In this document: piece after piece, positions 10,370 through 19,595 of the stretch
How the letters are laid out: each line of letters starts with the position of its first letter
Position numbering within the stretch: position 1 is the stretch's first letter
Source of the DNA: DATARH01 sp035534855
Lineage (GTDB): Bacteria; Pseudomonadota; Alphaproteobacteria; ATCC43930; CGMCC-115725
DNA length: 64,000 bases
Assembly (NCBI GenBank): GCA_035534855.1
Contig: DATLRD010000072.1
Span: 23,713-87,712, forward strand
Direction of reading: 5' to 3'
The notes under the pieces: model-generated
Told to the model about the DNA's origin: nothing
The model's database searches: none
The model's input: the letters and a program-made list of their open reading frames with translations, nothing else
Translations under genes and position numbers: made by a program

Positions 10370-13300
10370 GGGGATTCTCCGCCAATCCCGGCTGCGCCCC
10401 ATCGGTCAGGGCCTCGGCCAGGCGCGAGCGGCGGTTCGTGCCGCCTACCCAGCGCGCCAGCCGTTCGAGATAGAGGTAGATAACCGGGGTGGTGTAGAGC
10501 GTCAGCCATTGTGACACAAGCAGCCCGCCGACCAGCGCGACGCCCAGCGGGCGTCGCAGCTCTGACCCCGCGCCGGTGCCGAGGGCGATCGGCAGCGAGC
10601 CGAACAGCGCGGCAAACGTGGTCATCATGATCGGGCGGAAGCGCAACAGGCAGGCCTCGTGGATCGCCTCCTGCGGGCTCTTGCCCTCGATCCGCTCCGC
10701 CTGCAAGGCGAAGTCGATCATCATGATCGCGTTCTTCTTGACGATGCCGACCAGCAGGATCACGCCGATCAGCGCGATCACGGTCAGGTCATAGTGCAAC
10801 AACATCAGGGCCAGCAGCGCGCCGACGCCGGCCGACGGCAGCGCAGACAGGATCGTGATCGGGTGGATGTAGCTCTCGTAAAGCACGCCGAGCACGATGT
10901 AGACGACCAGGATCGCCGCGGCGACCAGCAGCGGGGTCGATTTAAGCGAGGCCTGGAACGCCTGCGCCGCCCCCTGGAACGAACCCTGTACGGTCGCCGG
11001 GAGATGCAGCTGGGCCTCGGCCTTCTGGATCGCGTCGACCGCCGGGCCGAGTGCCACGCCCGGAGGCAGGTTGAACGACAGCGTCACCGCCGGAAATTGC
11101 CCCTGATGGTTGACCGCCAGCGGCTCCAGCTTGGGGACCGTGCGGGTAATGGCGCTGAGCGGCACCTGCACGCCGTTCGGGCCGGGAACGAAGATCTTGT
11201 TGAGCGCACTGGGGTCACGCTGGTATTGCGGCAAGACCTCCTCGACCACCTTGAACTGGTTGGTCGATTTATACAGCGTCGCGACCTGCCGCTGGCCGAA
11301 CGCATCGTAGAGCGTGTCGTCTATCATCTGCGTCGAGATGCCGAGTCGCGCGGCCTTGTCACGATCGATCTCGAGCGCCAGGTGCGGAGCGGCAACCTCC
11401 TGGTCGGAGGTAACGTCCTGCAGCTCCGGCAGCTTGCGCATCGCCGCCTCGACGATCGGCGCCCAATGGTTCAGCTCGGCGCTGTCGGTGTCGGTCAGCG
11501 TGTACTGAAACTGCGATTTGGTCAGGCGGCCGCCGACGTTGATGTCCTGGCCGGCCTGCATGAAGAATTTCGCGCCCTCGACCTTGGCGACCTGCGGCCG
11601 CAGCCGCTGGATTACCTGCTGCGCGCTGACGTTGCGCTCGTCATGCGGCTTGAGCTGCATGAACATGCGGACGGCATCTTCGGTCGGGTTGTAGGCATAG
11701 GTGCCGCCGATATAGAACACGCCCTGCACCGCCGGGTCCTTGGCGACGATCGCACCGATCTGGTGCGCCAATTTCGCCATGCTTTCAAACGACGAGTCTT
11801 GGCGGCCCTGCACCTGGCCGAAGATGAACCCGGTGTCCTGCTGCGGGAAAAAGCCCTTCGGGATTTTCACGTAGAGGTACCCGGTGCCGACCATCAGCGC
11901 CAGGGTGGCCACCAGCGCCATGAACTGATGCCGCAGGATGAACCGCAGACCGCGGTCGTAGCCGTGCAGGAACGCCTCGAACCCGCGCTCGGCCAGGCGA
12001 TTGACCCGGTTCGGCTGGTGGTGCTCGCCGCGGCTCTTGAGGAACAGCGAGCACATCACCGGCGTCAGGGTCAGTGAGATCAACGCCGACGCGATGACCG
12101 CGACCGACACCGTCACGGCAAACTCCCGGAACAGCCGGCCGATGATCCCGCCCATCAGAAACAGCGGGATGAACACCGCAATCAGCGAGAAGGTGATCGA
12201 TATGATCGTAAAGCCGATCTGCCCGGCGCCTTTGAGCGCCGCCTCAAACGGCGGGTAGCCCTGTTCGAGGTAGCGCACCACGTTTTCGATCATGACGATC
12301 GCGTCGTCGACGATGAAACCGACCGAAATCGTCAACGCCATCAGCGAGATGTTGTCGAGGTTGAAATCCAGCAGATACATCACCGCGAAGGTGGCGAGCA
12401 GCGACAGCGGCACCGCGATGCTGGGGATCACCGTTGCCCAGACGGTACGCAGAAAGACGAAGATCACCAGTACGACGAGCAGCACGGTCACCATCATCGT
12501 GAACTGCACGTCGTGCACCGCGGCGCGGATGATCAGCGAGCGATCCGACATCAGGTCGACATGCACCGACGGCGGGATCGATTCCATCAGCCGCGGCAGC
12601 ATGCTTTTGATCGTGTCGACGACCTGGATCGTGTTGGCGCCCGGCGCGCGCTGAATCGCCAGTCCCTCCGCGGGGATTCCCTTGTACCAAGCCCCGACCC
12701 GGTCGTTCTGTACCGAGTCGGTCACCTTGGCGACATCGCCGAGCCGCACCGGCGCGCCCTTGCGGTAGGCGATGATCAGCTTGCGATAGCCGGCGGCATT
12801 CAAAATCTGGTCGTTGGTGTCGAGCGTAATCGATTGATAGGAGTTTTCGAGGTTGCCCTTCGGACGGTCGACGCTCGAACTGGCGATCGCGTTGCGGATG
12901 TCTTCGAGACTGATGCCCCGCGAGGCGATGGCAGCCGGGTCGACCTGCACGCGCACCGCATACTGCTTCTGGCCGAACACTCGCGACTCGCCGACCCCCG
13001 GCACCGTCGACATCTTCTGCGCAAGGATCGTGTTCGCGTAGTCGTCTATTCGATAGACCGGCACCGAATTGGAATGAACCGCGTAGATGATCACCGGAAA
13101 ATCGGCGGGGTTGGTCTTTCTGTAGGTCGGTGGACTGGGCAGGTCTTTGGGCAACAACCCCGATGCGGCGTTGATCGCCTGCTGAACGTCCTGGGCGGCG
13201 GCATCGATATTGCGCTTAAGCGCGAATTGCATCGTGATCACGGTGACGCCGATGCCGCTGAACGAGGTCATCTGATCGAGGCTGGGGATCGCCGCGAACT

Positions 13301-13508
13301 GCTGTTCGAGCGGGGTGGCGACGGCGGATGCCATCGTATCGGGCGACGCGCCGGGATACTGAACCGAGACGGTGATGGTCGGGAAATCGACGTTGGGCAG
13401 CGCCGCCACCGGCAGCAGCCCGTAGGCAACGATGCCGAACACCAGCACGCCGAGCATCAGCAGCGAGGTCGCAATCGGCCTGCGGATAAAAGGTGCAGAG
13501 ATGCTCAT
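10353..13508 (-). CDS. RND multidrug efflux transporter, MdtB/MdtC-like
   Basis: This 1051-residue inner-membrane proton-driven transporter has the usual RND length and layout: a first membrane helix (ATSLLMLGVLVFGIVAYG), a large periplasmic porter region with the PGASP motif, helices 2-6 containing the FIVDDAIVMIEN proton-relay motif, a second periplasmic loop and helices 8-12. The C-terminal stretch VGIVKKNAIMMIDFAL resembles the MdtB/MdtC branch. Start at MSISAPFIRRP (ATG at 13508). The adaptor gene lies upstream with a 55-base gap and the MarR gene overlaps the end. No outer-membrane channel gene is next to it, so a TolC-like partner must be encoded elsewhere. Confidence 0.93.
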   Translation of the reverse strand: MSISAPFIRRPIATSLLMLGVLVFGIVAYGLLPVAALPNVDFPTITVSVQYPGASPDTMASAVATPLEQQFAAIPSLDQMTSFSGIGVTVITMQFALKRNIDAAAQDVQQAINAASGLLPKDLPSPPTYRKTNPADFPVIIYAVHSNSVPVYRIDDYANTILAQKMSTVPGVGESRVFGQKQYAVRVQVDPAAIASRGISLEDIRNAIASSSVDRPKGNLENSYQSITLDTNDQILNAAGYRKLIIAYRKGAPVRLGDVAKVTDSVQNDRVGAWYKGIPAEGLAIQRAPGANTIQVVDTIKSMLPRLMESIPPSVHVDLMSDRSLIIRAAVHDVQFTMMVTVLLVVLVIFVFLRTVWATVIPSIAVPLSLLATFAVMYLLDFNLDNISLMALTISVGFIVDDAIVMIENVVRYLEQGYPPFEAALKGAGQIGFTIISITFSLIAVFIPLFLMGGIIGRLFREFAVTVSVAVIASALISLTLTPVMCSLFLKSRGEHHQPNRVNRLAERGFEAFLHGYDRGLRFILRHQFMALVATLALMVGTGYLYVKIPKGFFPQQDTGFIFGQVQGRQDSSFESMAKLAHQIGAIVAKDPAVQGVFYIGGTYAYNPTEDAVRMFMQLKPHDERNVSAQQVIQRLRPQVAKVEGAKFFMQAGQDINVGGRLTKSQFQYTLTDTDSAELNHWAPIVEAAMRKLPELQDVTSDQEVAAPHLALEIDRDKAARLGISTQMIDDTLYDAFGQRQVATLYKSTNQFKVVEEVLPQYQRDPSALNKIFVPGPNGVQVPLSAITRTVPKLEPLAVNHQGQFPAVTLSFNLPPGVALGPAVDAIQKAEAQLHLPATVQGSFQGAAQAFQASLKSTPLLVAAAILVVYIVLGVLYESYIHPITILSALPSAGVGALLALMLLHYDLTVIALIGVILLVGIVKKNAIMMIDFALQAERIEGKSPQEAIHEACLLRFRPIMMTTFAALFGSLPIALGTGAGSELRRPLGVALVGGLLVSQWLTLYTTPVIYLYLERLARWVGGTNRRSRLAEALTDGAQPGLAENPRGAAE

Positions 13509-13563
13509 CGGCGGGGGTTCCCTCGGGCCGAGGTATGGGACCGGTTGCCGCGCCAGCGCGTCA

Positions 13564-14712
13564 TCAGCTGGCCGCCTTTGTCGCGGGCGGCCGGATCTGG
13601 ACGTGGGAGCCATCGACCAGGCGATATTGCCCCTGCACGACGACGGACTCGCCAATCTTCAAGCCCTTGGCGATGATCGCGACCCCGTCCTGCACTGAAG
13701 CCACCGCTACCTTGCGGCGTTCGACGGTGTTGTCGGGCTTGATGACATAGACGTATTTGCCGTCTTCCCCTTCCTGAACCGTCTCGGCCGGCACCACCGG
13801 CACGCCCTTGCGGATGCGCAGGATCAGCCGCACGTTGACGAATTCGCCCGGCCACAGTCGCTCGTCGAGGTTCGCGAAGGCCGATTTGAGTCGGATCGTC
13901 CCGCTGCTCGGATCGATTGTGTTGTCGATCACCGCCAGCTTGCCCTCGCCCAGCTTGGTCACGTCATCGTCGCCGTAGGCGATCGTGGTCAACGGGGCCA
14001 GCACCTGCTTTTCGTGGATCTTGTGCAGCTCGTTCTGCGGCAGGGTGAATGTGACGAAGATCGGCTTGGTCTGGGTGATCGTGACCAGCCCGCCGGGGTC
14101 GGCGGCATGCACCATGTTGCCGATATCGACGAGCCGTACCCCGAGCCGGCCGGAGATCGGCGCCCGGATGTCGCAGAAGTTGAGGTTGAGCTGCGCGGCG
14201 TCGATCTGTGCCTGGTCGGATTTGAGCGCCGCCTGGAGCTGGAGCACCGTCGCCTTCTGCTGATCGACGCTTTGCCGGCTCTGATAGCCCGAGCCGACGA
14301 GCGCCGTATAGCGCCCCAGATCAGCCTGGGCGCTCGCCAGCCCGGCCTCGTCCTTGGCTTTGTTCGCCTGCGCCACCTCGAGCGTCGCCTGGTAGGGGCG
14401 CGGGTCGATCTGGAACAGCGCGTCGCCGGCCTTGATCTCCTGCCCTTCCTTAAAATTGACCGCAACGATCTGACCGTCGACCCGGCTCTTTATCGTCACC
14501 GTGTTGTAGGCCTGCACGCTGCCGATGCCCGTCAAGAAATCCGGCTCGTCGGCGGCCACGACCTTGCCGGCGGTAACCGGAATGCCGGGCGGCGGCCCCG
14601 GGGCGTGCCGTTCGGCAGCGGCCGCGTCGCTCCAGAGATCATGCAGGCCATAAGAAGCGGTCGCGACGGCGAAGGCCACGGCCACAACCGCGACACCCAC
14701 GAGCTTCCTCAT
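13564..14712 (-). CDS. RND efflux periplasmic adaptor (HlyD/MdtA type)
   Basis: The 382-residue protein begins with a membrane anchor or signal segment (LVGVAVVAVAFAVATASYG). It then shows the membrane-fusion layout: a first lipoyl half (GQIVAVNFKEGQEIKAGDALFQID), a helical hairpin of about 80 residues, the second lipoyl half (FCDIRAPISGRLG), and beta-barrel and membrane-proximal domains. It bridges the RND pump to an outer-membrane channel. AGGAGG lies six bases before the ATG at 14712. It is the first gene of the operon, so the unusual region 14743-14818 should be its promoter. Confidence 0.93.
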   Translation of the reverse strand: MRKLVGVAVVAVAFAVATASYGLHDLWSDAAAAERHAPGPPPGIPVTAGKVVAADEPDFLTGIGSVQAYNTVTIKSRVDGQIVAVNFKEGQEIKAGDALFQIDPRPYQATLEVAQANKAKDEAGLASAQADLGRYTALVGSGYQSRQSVDQQKATVLQLQAALKSDQAQIDAAQLNLNFCDIRAPISGRLGVRLVDIGNMVHAADPGGLVTITQTKPIFVTFTLPQNELHKIHEKQVLAPLTTIAYGDDDVTKLGEGKLAVIDNTIDPSSGTIRLKSAFANLDERLWPGEFVNVRLILRIRKGVPVVPAETVQEGEDGKYVYVIKPDNTVERRKVAVASVQDGVAIIAKGLKIGESVVVQGQYRLVDGSHVQIRPPATKAAS

Positions 14713-14755
14713 GCTGGCCCTCCTGGGCCGGTATCATGAACGGTATATATAGTAG

Positions 14756-14761
14756 ATTATA
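14756..14761 (-). promoter_or_regulatory. Candidate -10 box of the efflux operon in an AT-rich patch
   Basis: On the - strand a perfect TATAAT occupies 14761-14756 inside an AT-rich stretch (14743-14768) that stands out in this high-GC region. No good -35 box lies 16-18 bases upstream; that position falls on the left edge of the inverted repeat at 14769-14818. The stretch also holds two TAGAT copies seven bases apart on the + strand. The layout suggests a regulated promoter, plausibly the target of the MarR protein encoded downstream. Confidence 0.45.
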
Positions 14762-14768
14762 GATATTA

Positions 14769-14818
14769 CTTCGGCGCACGATCCCCGCGCAACGGCGGAA
14801 AATTTTGGTGCGCCGAAG
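14769..14818. repeat. Perfect 11-bp inverted repeat upstream of efflux operon
   Basis: The arms CTTCGGCGCAC (14769-14779) and GTGCGCCGAAG (14808-14818) are exact reverse complements around a 28-base centre. The repeat lies between the stop of the small monooxygenase gene and the predicted -10 box of the efflux adaptor. It could be an operator overlapping the -35 region, or a weak terminator for the upstream gene. Confidence 0.6.
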
Positions 14819-14832
14819 GCCGGATTCGTCCG

Positions 14833-15120
14833 CTAATCGGCAAAGCAGCGCGTCACCCGCCGGCTGAGCAGCCACGGTGTGTAGGTTTCGCGGTTCTGCG
14901 CCATGCGCGGCACCTTGGAATGGACATCGAGCGCCGCCTGGTCGCGCCAAGCCTCGACGAAAAACACCCGGTTGGGGTCGTCCTGGGCCTGAATCACGTC
15001 GAACTGCTGGCAGCCGTCCTCGGCGCGCGACAGCACGGCGTGGCTTTTCATCAGCGCGACGAAGGCCCCGGTATGCTCCGGCTTCACCTCAAACTCGACG
15101 ACGATCATGATGCGGCTCAT
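14833..15120 (-). CDS. Antibiotic biosynthesis monooxygenase (ABM) domain protein
   Basis: A 95-residue dimeric alpha-beta barrel protein. It starts MSRIMIVVEFEVKPEH, continues with the family pattern of a helix, DGCQQFDVIQAQDDPNRVFF and a final strand, and matches the YgiN/ABM group. These are cofactor-free oxygenases or quinol-related enzymes; the substrate is unknown. AAGGAAACG before the ATG at 15120 supports this start, although the frame is open for 98 more codons upstream over the divergent CoA-transferase gene. It lies upstream of the efflux operon on the same strand, with an inverted repeat between. Confidence 0.85.
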   Translation of the reverse strand: MSRIMIVVEFEVKPEHTGAFVALMKSHAVLSRAEDGCQQFDVIQAQDDPNRVFFVEAWRDQAALDVHSKVPRMAQNRETYTPWLLSRRVTRCFAD

Positions 15121-15211
15121 CGGCGTTTCCTTGCAGGGGAATTCCGCGGCATCATCGGCGACCGGCCGGGACTGAGGCAAGCGCCCGACGCATCTGAAGG
15201 GAGTATAGACC

Positions 15212-16630
15212 ATGGCCCAAGACGCCCACGACGCTTTGCGCACGATCCTGCCGGTCGCCGGCCTCAGCGCCGACCGCGCCCGCGGCGTCGAGATCACCGG
15301 CGGCGCCGACCCGGTGCTGCCGACTTCATTCCGCATCGGCGAGACCAGCGCCGCCGCGCTCGCCGCCACCGGGCTCGCCGTCTCAGACCTGTGGGAATTG
15401 CGCACCGGCCGCAAGCAGGACGTCGCGGTCGATCTGCGCCAGGCGACCGCGTCGCTGCGCAGCGGCCACTACCTCAAGATGGAACAGGCCCAGGTGTCAC
15501 ACGAGCGCAACCCGGTGATGGGCATGTATCCAGCCAAGGACGGACACTGGAACTATATCCACGCCAATTTCCCGAACCACCGCGCCGCCGCGCTCAAGGT
15601 GCTGGGCGTGCCGGAGGAGCGCGCCGCGGTGCGCGCCGCCGTCGCCAAGTGGAACGCGCTCGACCTCGAAGAGGCGATCATCGCGGCCGGCGGCGCCGGC
15701 GGCATGGTGCGCAGCATGGCAGAATGGGCACAGCACCCGCAGGCGGCGGCGATCGCCTCGCTGCCGCTGTTCGAGATCGTCAAGATCGGCGACGCGCCGG
15801 TCGAGAAACTGCCCGACGGCAACCGGCCGCTTTCCGGCATCCGGGTGCTCGACCTGACCCGCGTACTCGCCGGCCCGACCTGCGCCCGCACCCTCGCCGA
15901 GCACGGCGCCGACGTGTTGAAGATCACCGGCGCCCACCTCCCCAATATCGGCTACCAGGAGTTCGACACCGGGCACGGCAAACTGTCGGCGCATCTCGAC
16001 CTGCGCCAGCCGAAGGACGTCGACATCCTGAAGGGGCTGGTGCGCGAGGCCGACGTGTTTTCGCAGGGTTACCGGCCCGGCACGCTGGGTAATCGCGGCC
16101 TGTCGCCGGACGAACTGGCCAAGCTGCGGCCCGGCCTCGTTTACATCTCGCTGTGCGCGTTCAGCCATGTCGGCCCGTGGGCCTCGCGCCGCGGCTTCGA
16201 CACCGTGGTGCAGAACGTCAGCGGCATCACCACCCGCCAGGGGCACCTGTTCCCCGGCGCCGAACCCGGCCCGCAATTCTATCCGGTGTCGGCGATCGAC
16301 TATTTGACCGGCTATCTGATGGCGTTCGGCGCGATGGCAGCGCTGGCCCGGCGCGCCCGCGAAGGCGGCAGCTGGCTGGTGCGCATCTCGCTGGCCCAGA
16401 CCGGGCGGTGGCTGGTCGGCCGCGGCGAAGTGCCGGAGGCGGAATTAAAGGACGTGCCGAAAGAGTTCAGCGATGCTGAGCTGGCGCGCTGGTCGATCAC
16501 AAGCGACACGCCGGCCGGCAAGCTGACCCACCTCAAGCCGACAGTCGGCCTGTCCGAGACGGCGCCCTATTGGGCGCGGCCGTCGGTGCCGCTCGGCTAC
16601 AACGAGCCGGTCTGGCCGGCCCGCCCGTAG
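15212..16630 (+). CDS. CaiB/BaiF family III CoA-transferase
   Basis: The 472-residue protein contains the typical family III opening segment (PLSGIRVLDLTRVLAGPTCARTLAEHGADVLKI), but only from about residue 205. The first 200 residues hold elements that usually come later in these proteins, such as YPAKDGHWNYIHANFPNH and a helical region. The order therefore looks rearranged compared with formyl-CoA transferase, as in some related alphaproteobacterial proteins. It would move CoA between carboxylic acids. GAAGGGAG before the ATG supports the start. It is divergent from the ABM gene, and its substrates are not recognisable. Confidence 0.85.
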   Translation: MAQDAHDALRTILPVAGLSADRARGVEITGGADPVLPTSFRIGETSAAALAATGLAVSDLWELRTGRKQDVAVDLRQATASLRSGHYLKMEQAQVSHERNPVMGMYPAKDGHWNYIHANFPNHRAAALKVLGVPEERAAVRAAVAKWNALDLEEAIIAAGGAGGMVRSMAEWAQHPQAAAIASLPLFEIVKIGDAPVEKLPDGNRPLSGIRVLDLTRVLAGPTCARTLAEHGADVLKITGAHLPNIGYQEFDTGHGKLSAHLDLRQPKDVDILKGLVREADVFSQGYRPGTLGNRGLSPDELAKLRPGLVYISLCAFSHVGPWASRRGFDTVVQNVSGITTRQGHLFPGAEPGPQFYPVSAIDYLTGYLMAFGAMAALARRAREGGSWLVRISLAQTGRWLVGRGEVPEAELKDVPKEFSDAELARWSITSDTPAGKLTHLKPTVGLSETAPYWARPSVPLGYNEPVWPARP

Positions 16631-16643
16631 GCCTCGCCCCGTC

Positions 16644-16663
16644 GTCCCCGCGAAAGCGGGGAC
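16644..16663. repeat. Palindromic repeat-like hairpin with GAAA loop
   Basis: The sequence GTCCCCGC-GAAA-GCGGGGAC forms a perfect 8-base-pair stem with a GNRA-type tetraloop. It lies 13 bases after the CoA-transferase stop and 46 bases before the convergent eipB stop. Elements of the form CCCGCGAAAGCGGG occur in many copies between genes of alphaproteobacteria. It has no U-tract, so it is more REP-like than a classical terminator, but it may protect or end both converging transcripts. Confidence 0.65.
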
Positions 16664-16709
16664 CCAGGGGCTGTGCGCACGGCCTGTGCGCGAATGAGGA
16701 ACTAACGGC

Positions 16710-17528
16710 TCAACACTTCGGCTTGGGAAGCGGCTCGATGAATTTCAGCGTCGCGCTGATCGCGTAATCGCCGTAGTCGATCAGCATGTTGCGCGACACG
16801 CCGTTGTCGAGCAGCTGCATGCCGAGCTCGTAATCCGGCTTTTCCTTGCTCTGGTCGGCCGGGAAGAACGCGAGCCGGACCCGCCAGCCGGGCCGCATGA
16901 GGATCGGGCTCAGCTTGCCGGCGTCAGCATCCGGCTCGACTTTGGGCCCGATCACCGCCGACACCAGCACCGCATTTTCCTCGGTGGCGCCGTCGAAAAC
17001 ATGGCGGGTGAGGAAATTGGTTCCGGCCTCGGCCTGATTGATCAGCAGGATCGTGTGCTGGCTGGGAAACAGCGTCCCGGCGGGCAGATGCATGGTTTCC
17101 GGCTTGGGCTTCTCGAAATTCGCGACCCCGCCCTTGCCCGGCCCTTCGAGCGCCGCGCTGCCGCGGATCTCTTCGTCGATCTTGCCGTTGCGGGTTTCCT
17201 GCTGGTTGAAGCGGTAGTGCAGCCCATCTTTCGATTCCCAGGTCACAAAGTTAGACTGGATATCGACATTGTCCGCTTCGGCGTAGCCGAGCGTCAGCTT
17301 GTAGCGCTGCTCGATGGTCCACCCGTCGCAGGTCTCGCCCCACTGATAGGCCATCTCGCCCCGCGCCGCGGCGACGCCGGAATCGCTCTTCGAGGATTGC
17401 AGCGCCATCGTATAGATCGCCCGATGCGGCTGTATCTCCGCCGCCTGGGCAGTGGCACCGGGCCCCACCCCGGCCGCGGCGGCGATAACGATGGCGGCAC
17501 CCGTCGCCGACAGGGGGCTTATGGCCAA
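16710..17528 (-). CDS. eipB: Cell envelope integrity protein EipB (DUF1849)
   Basis: The 272-residue protein has an N-terminal secretion signal (AIVIAAAAGVGPGATAQA). It continues with the DUF1849 core, including MALQSSKSDSGVAAARGEM and the ETCDGW segment. Brucella EipB is a periplasmic beta-spiral protein needed for envelope integrity and contains a conserved disulfide. Here the two matching cysteines are C67 in ETCDGW and the very last residue, C272. It is followed by a palindromic hairpin and converges on the CoA-transferase. It lies 94 bases downstream of aspS on the same strand. Confidence 0.88.
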   Translation of the reverse strand: MAISPLSATGAAIVIAAAAGVGPGATAQAAEIQPHRAIYTMALQSSKSDSGVAAARGEMAYQWGETCDGWTIEQRYKLTLGYAEADNVDIQSNFVTWESKDGLHYRFNQQETRNGKIDEEIRGSAALEGPGKGGVANFEKPKPETMHLPAGTLFPSQHTILLINQAEAGTNFLTRHVFDGATEENAVLVSAVIGPKVEPDADAGKLSPILMRPGWRVRLAFFPADQSKEKPDYELGMQLLDNGVSRNMLIDYGDYAISATLKFIEPLPKPKC

Positions 17529-17622
17529 TTGCGTGCTCCTCGCGTGGCCCCCACAGCGGCGCCGGCCGCGGCAGATATGGCCGCATCCGCCGGGGCGGGC
17601 AAGACGCGCAACGTCGCGGCGG

Positions 17623-19413
17623 TCACGAGCGAGCGCCGCGGGCGGGCGGCAAGGCGAGCCGGATGTGCAGTTCCTTGAGACGATCGTCCGGGATCGGCGC
17701 CGGCGCCTGCATCAGCAGGTCCTGGGCCTGCTGATTCAGCGGAAAGGCGACGACTTCGCGGATGTTCGGTGTGTCAGCCAACAGCATGACGATGCGGTCT
17801 ATACCCGGCGCCGAGCCGCCATGCGGCGGCGCACCGAACCGGAAAGCGCTGAGCATGCCGCCGAATCGGGCCTCGACCTCGGCCGCCGAATAGCCGGCGA
17901 TCCCGAACGCCTTGTACATGATGTCGGGCCGGTGGTTGCGGATCGCTCCCGACGACAATTCGATGCCGTTGCATACGATGTCGTACTGGTACGCGTTGAT
18001 CGACAGCGGGTCCTGGGTTTCGAGCGCCTCGAGGCCGCCCTGCGGCATAGAAAACGGGTTGTGGCTGAACTCGATCTGCCCGGTTTCCTCGTTCATCTCG
18101 TACATCGGGAAATCGGTGATCCAGCAGAATTCGAAAACGCCGTCGCGGGTCAGGTTCAACTCGCGGCCGATCCTGAGCCGCGCCGCATTGGCAAACGGCG
18201 CGAAGACTTTCGGCACGCCGGCGACGAAGAACACCGCGTCGCCGTCACCGAGGCCGAGCGCGGTGCGCAGCGCCGCGGTGCGCTCGGCGCCAAGATTGCG
18301 CGCGACCGGCCCGGCGCCCTCGCCGTCGCGGAAGAAGATATAGCCAAGACCGGGCTGCCCCTCGCCCTGCGCCCAGCTGTTCATCCGGTCGCAAAACGCG
18401 CGGTTGCCGCCGCCGGGGGCCGGGATCGCGCGCACCCGCACATTCGGGTCGGCCTCGATCATGCCGGCAAAGATGCGAAACCCGGAGCCGCGAAAGGTTT
18501 CGGTGGCATCGCTGATCTCGATTGGATTGCGCAGATCGGGCTTGTCGCTGGCATAGCGCAACATCGCGTCGGCATAGGAAATCTGCCGGAACGGCGCGGC
18601 GCTGACCGCCCGCCCGCCGGCGAATTCCTCGAACACACCGTGCAATACCGGCTCGATCGCCGCGAACACATCCTCCTGGGTCACGAACGACATCTCGAAA
18701 TCGAGCTGATAAAACTCGCCCGGCGACCGGTCGGCGCGGCTCGCCTCGTCGCGGAAACACGGCGCGATCTGAAAGTAACGGTCGAACCCGGCTACCATAA
18801 GTAATTGTTTAAATTGCTGCGGCGCCTGAGGCAGCGCATAGAACTGGCCGGGGTGTAGCCGGCTCGGCACGTAATAGGGCCGTGCCCCCTCGGGCGAGTC
18901 GGCGGTCAGGATCGGGGTCTGAAACTCGGTGAAGCCCTGCGCGATCATGCGGCGCCGGATCGACGCGATAACCTGGGCGCGCAGCATGATGTGGGCGTGC
19001 ACCGCCTCGCGCCGCAGGTCGAGATAGCGGTAGGCGAGCCGCATCTCCTCAGGGTATTCGGCGTCGGTGTTGACCGGAAACGGCAGCGGGTCGGCAGCGG
19101 ATTGCACCGCCAGCTCGTCGATCACCAGCTCGACCTCGCCGGTGGCGAGCCCGGGGTTGACCGTGTCCGCCGAGCGCGCCACGACCCGCCCGGTCAGCGT
19201 CACCACGCTTTCCAGGCGCAGCGCGTCGGCGGCGGCAAACAGCGGTGACGACACGTCGATCACGCCCTGGGTGATGCCGTAATGGTCGCGCAGGTCGATG
19301 AACAGCAGCTGCCCATGGTCGCGCTTGCGGTGCACCCAGCCCGACAGCCGTGCCATCTGCCCGGCGTCGGCGAGGCGCAGAGCGCCGCAGGTATGGGTGC
19401 GGTAGGCATGCAT
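17623..19413 (-). CDS. aspS: Aspartyl-tRNA synthetase
   Basis: The 596-residue class II synthetase is of the bacterial type. It has an N-terminal anticodon-binding OB fold (ARLSGWVHRKRDHGQLLFIDLRD), motif 2 around FRDEASRADRSPGEF with QLDFEMSF, the bacterial GAD insertion, and motif 3 ending APGIDRIVMLLAD. It charges tRNA-Asp in the cytosol. Many alphaproteobacteria lack AsnRS and use a non-discriminating AspRS, but this cannot be settled from this window. A perfect TTGACA lies 61 bases upstream on the - strand (19480-19475), although no convincing -10 box follows. Confidence 0.97.
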   Translation of the reverse strand: MHAYRTHTCGALRLADAGQMARLSGWVHRKRDHGQLLFIDLRDHYGITQGVIDVSSPLFAAADALRLESVVTLTGRVVARSADTVNPGLATGEVELVIDELAVQSAADPLPFPVNTDAEYPEEMRLAYRYLDLRREAVHAHIMLRAQVIASIRRRMIAQGFTEFQTPILTADSPEGARPYYVPSRLHPGQFYALPQAPQQFKQLLMVAGFDRYFQIAPCFRDEASRADRSPGEFYQLDFEMSFVTQEDVFAAIEPVLHGVFEEFAGGRAVSAAPFRQISYADAMLRYASDKPDLRNPIEISDATETFRGSGFRIFAGMIEADPNVRVRAIPAPGGGNRAFCDRMNSWAQGEGQPGLGYIFFRDGEGAGPVARNLGAERTAALRTALGLGDGDAVFFVAGVPKVFAPFANAARLRIGRELNLTRDGVFEFCWITDFPMYEMNEETGQIEFSHNPFSMPQGGLEALETQDPLSINAYQYDIVCNGIELSSGAIRNHRPDIMYKAFGIAGYSAAEVEARFGGMLSAFRFGAPPHGGSAPGIDRIVMLLADTPNIREVVAFPLNQQAQDLLMQAPAPIPDDRLKELHIRLALPPARGARS

Positions 19414-19480
19414 CGGTCGGAAAATCCGCGGTCGCTTGGAGACGAGCCGCGAAGACGCACAGAACCCGCGCGCTTGTCAA

Positions 19481-19496
19481 GAAAGCGCACGGTTAT
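19481..19496. repeat. 16-base repeat, copy 1
   Basis: The 16-mer GAAAGCGCACGGTTAT occurs here and again at 20723-20738 in the same orientation, so the two copies bracket the nitronate monooxygenase gene. This copy abuts a TTGACA on the - strand that may be the aspS -35 box. The function is unknown and chance is not excluded. Confidence 0.4.
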
Positions 19497-19595
19497 CGCC
19501 GGCAGCGGTCGGGGCGATCACGAATAATCCCCTTTTCTTGCGGGCTCGCGGCACCACCTGTCGATTGGTCGGATGCAAGAAAATGGGGAATTGCG

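Noticed and set aside
10353..10402. ATG at 10402 as the MarR start
   Set aside because: It gives a 50-base overlap with the pump gene; the GTG at 10369 has GGAG at good spacing, though the longer form is not excluded.
10659..12077. Open frame of 472 codons opposite the RND transporter
   Set aside because: Low-complexity R/D/H-rich translation opposite a well-supported transporter gene.
9830..16630. A drug-biosynthesis island around the ABM, CoA-transferase and efflux genes
   Set aside because: No biosynthetic core enzyme is present; these genes are common, unconnected accessory functions.
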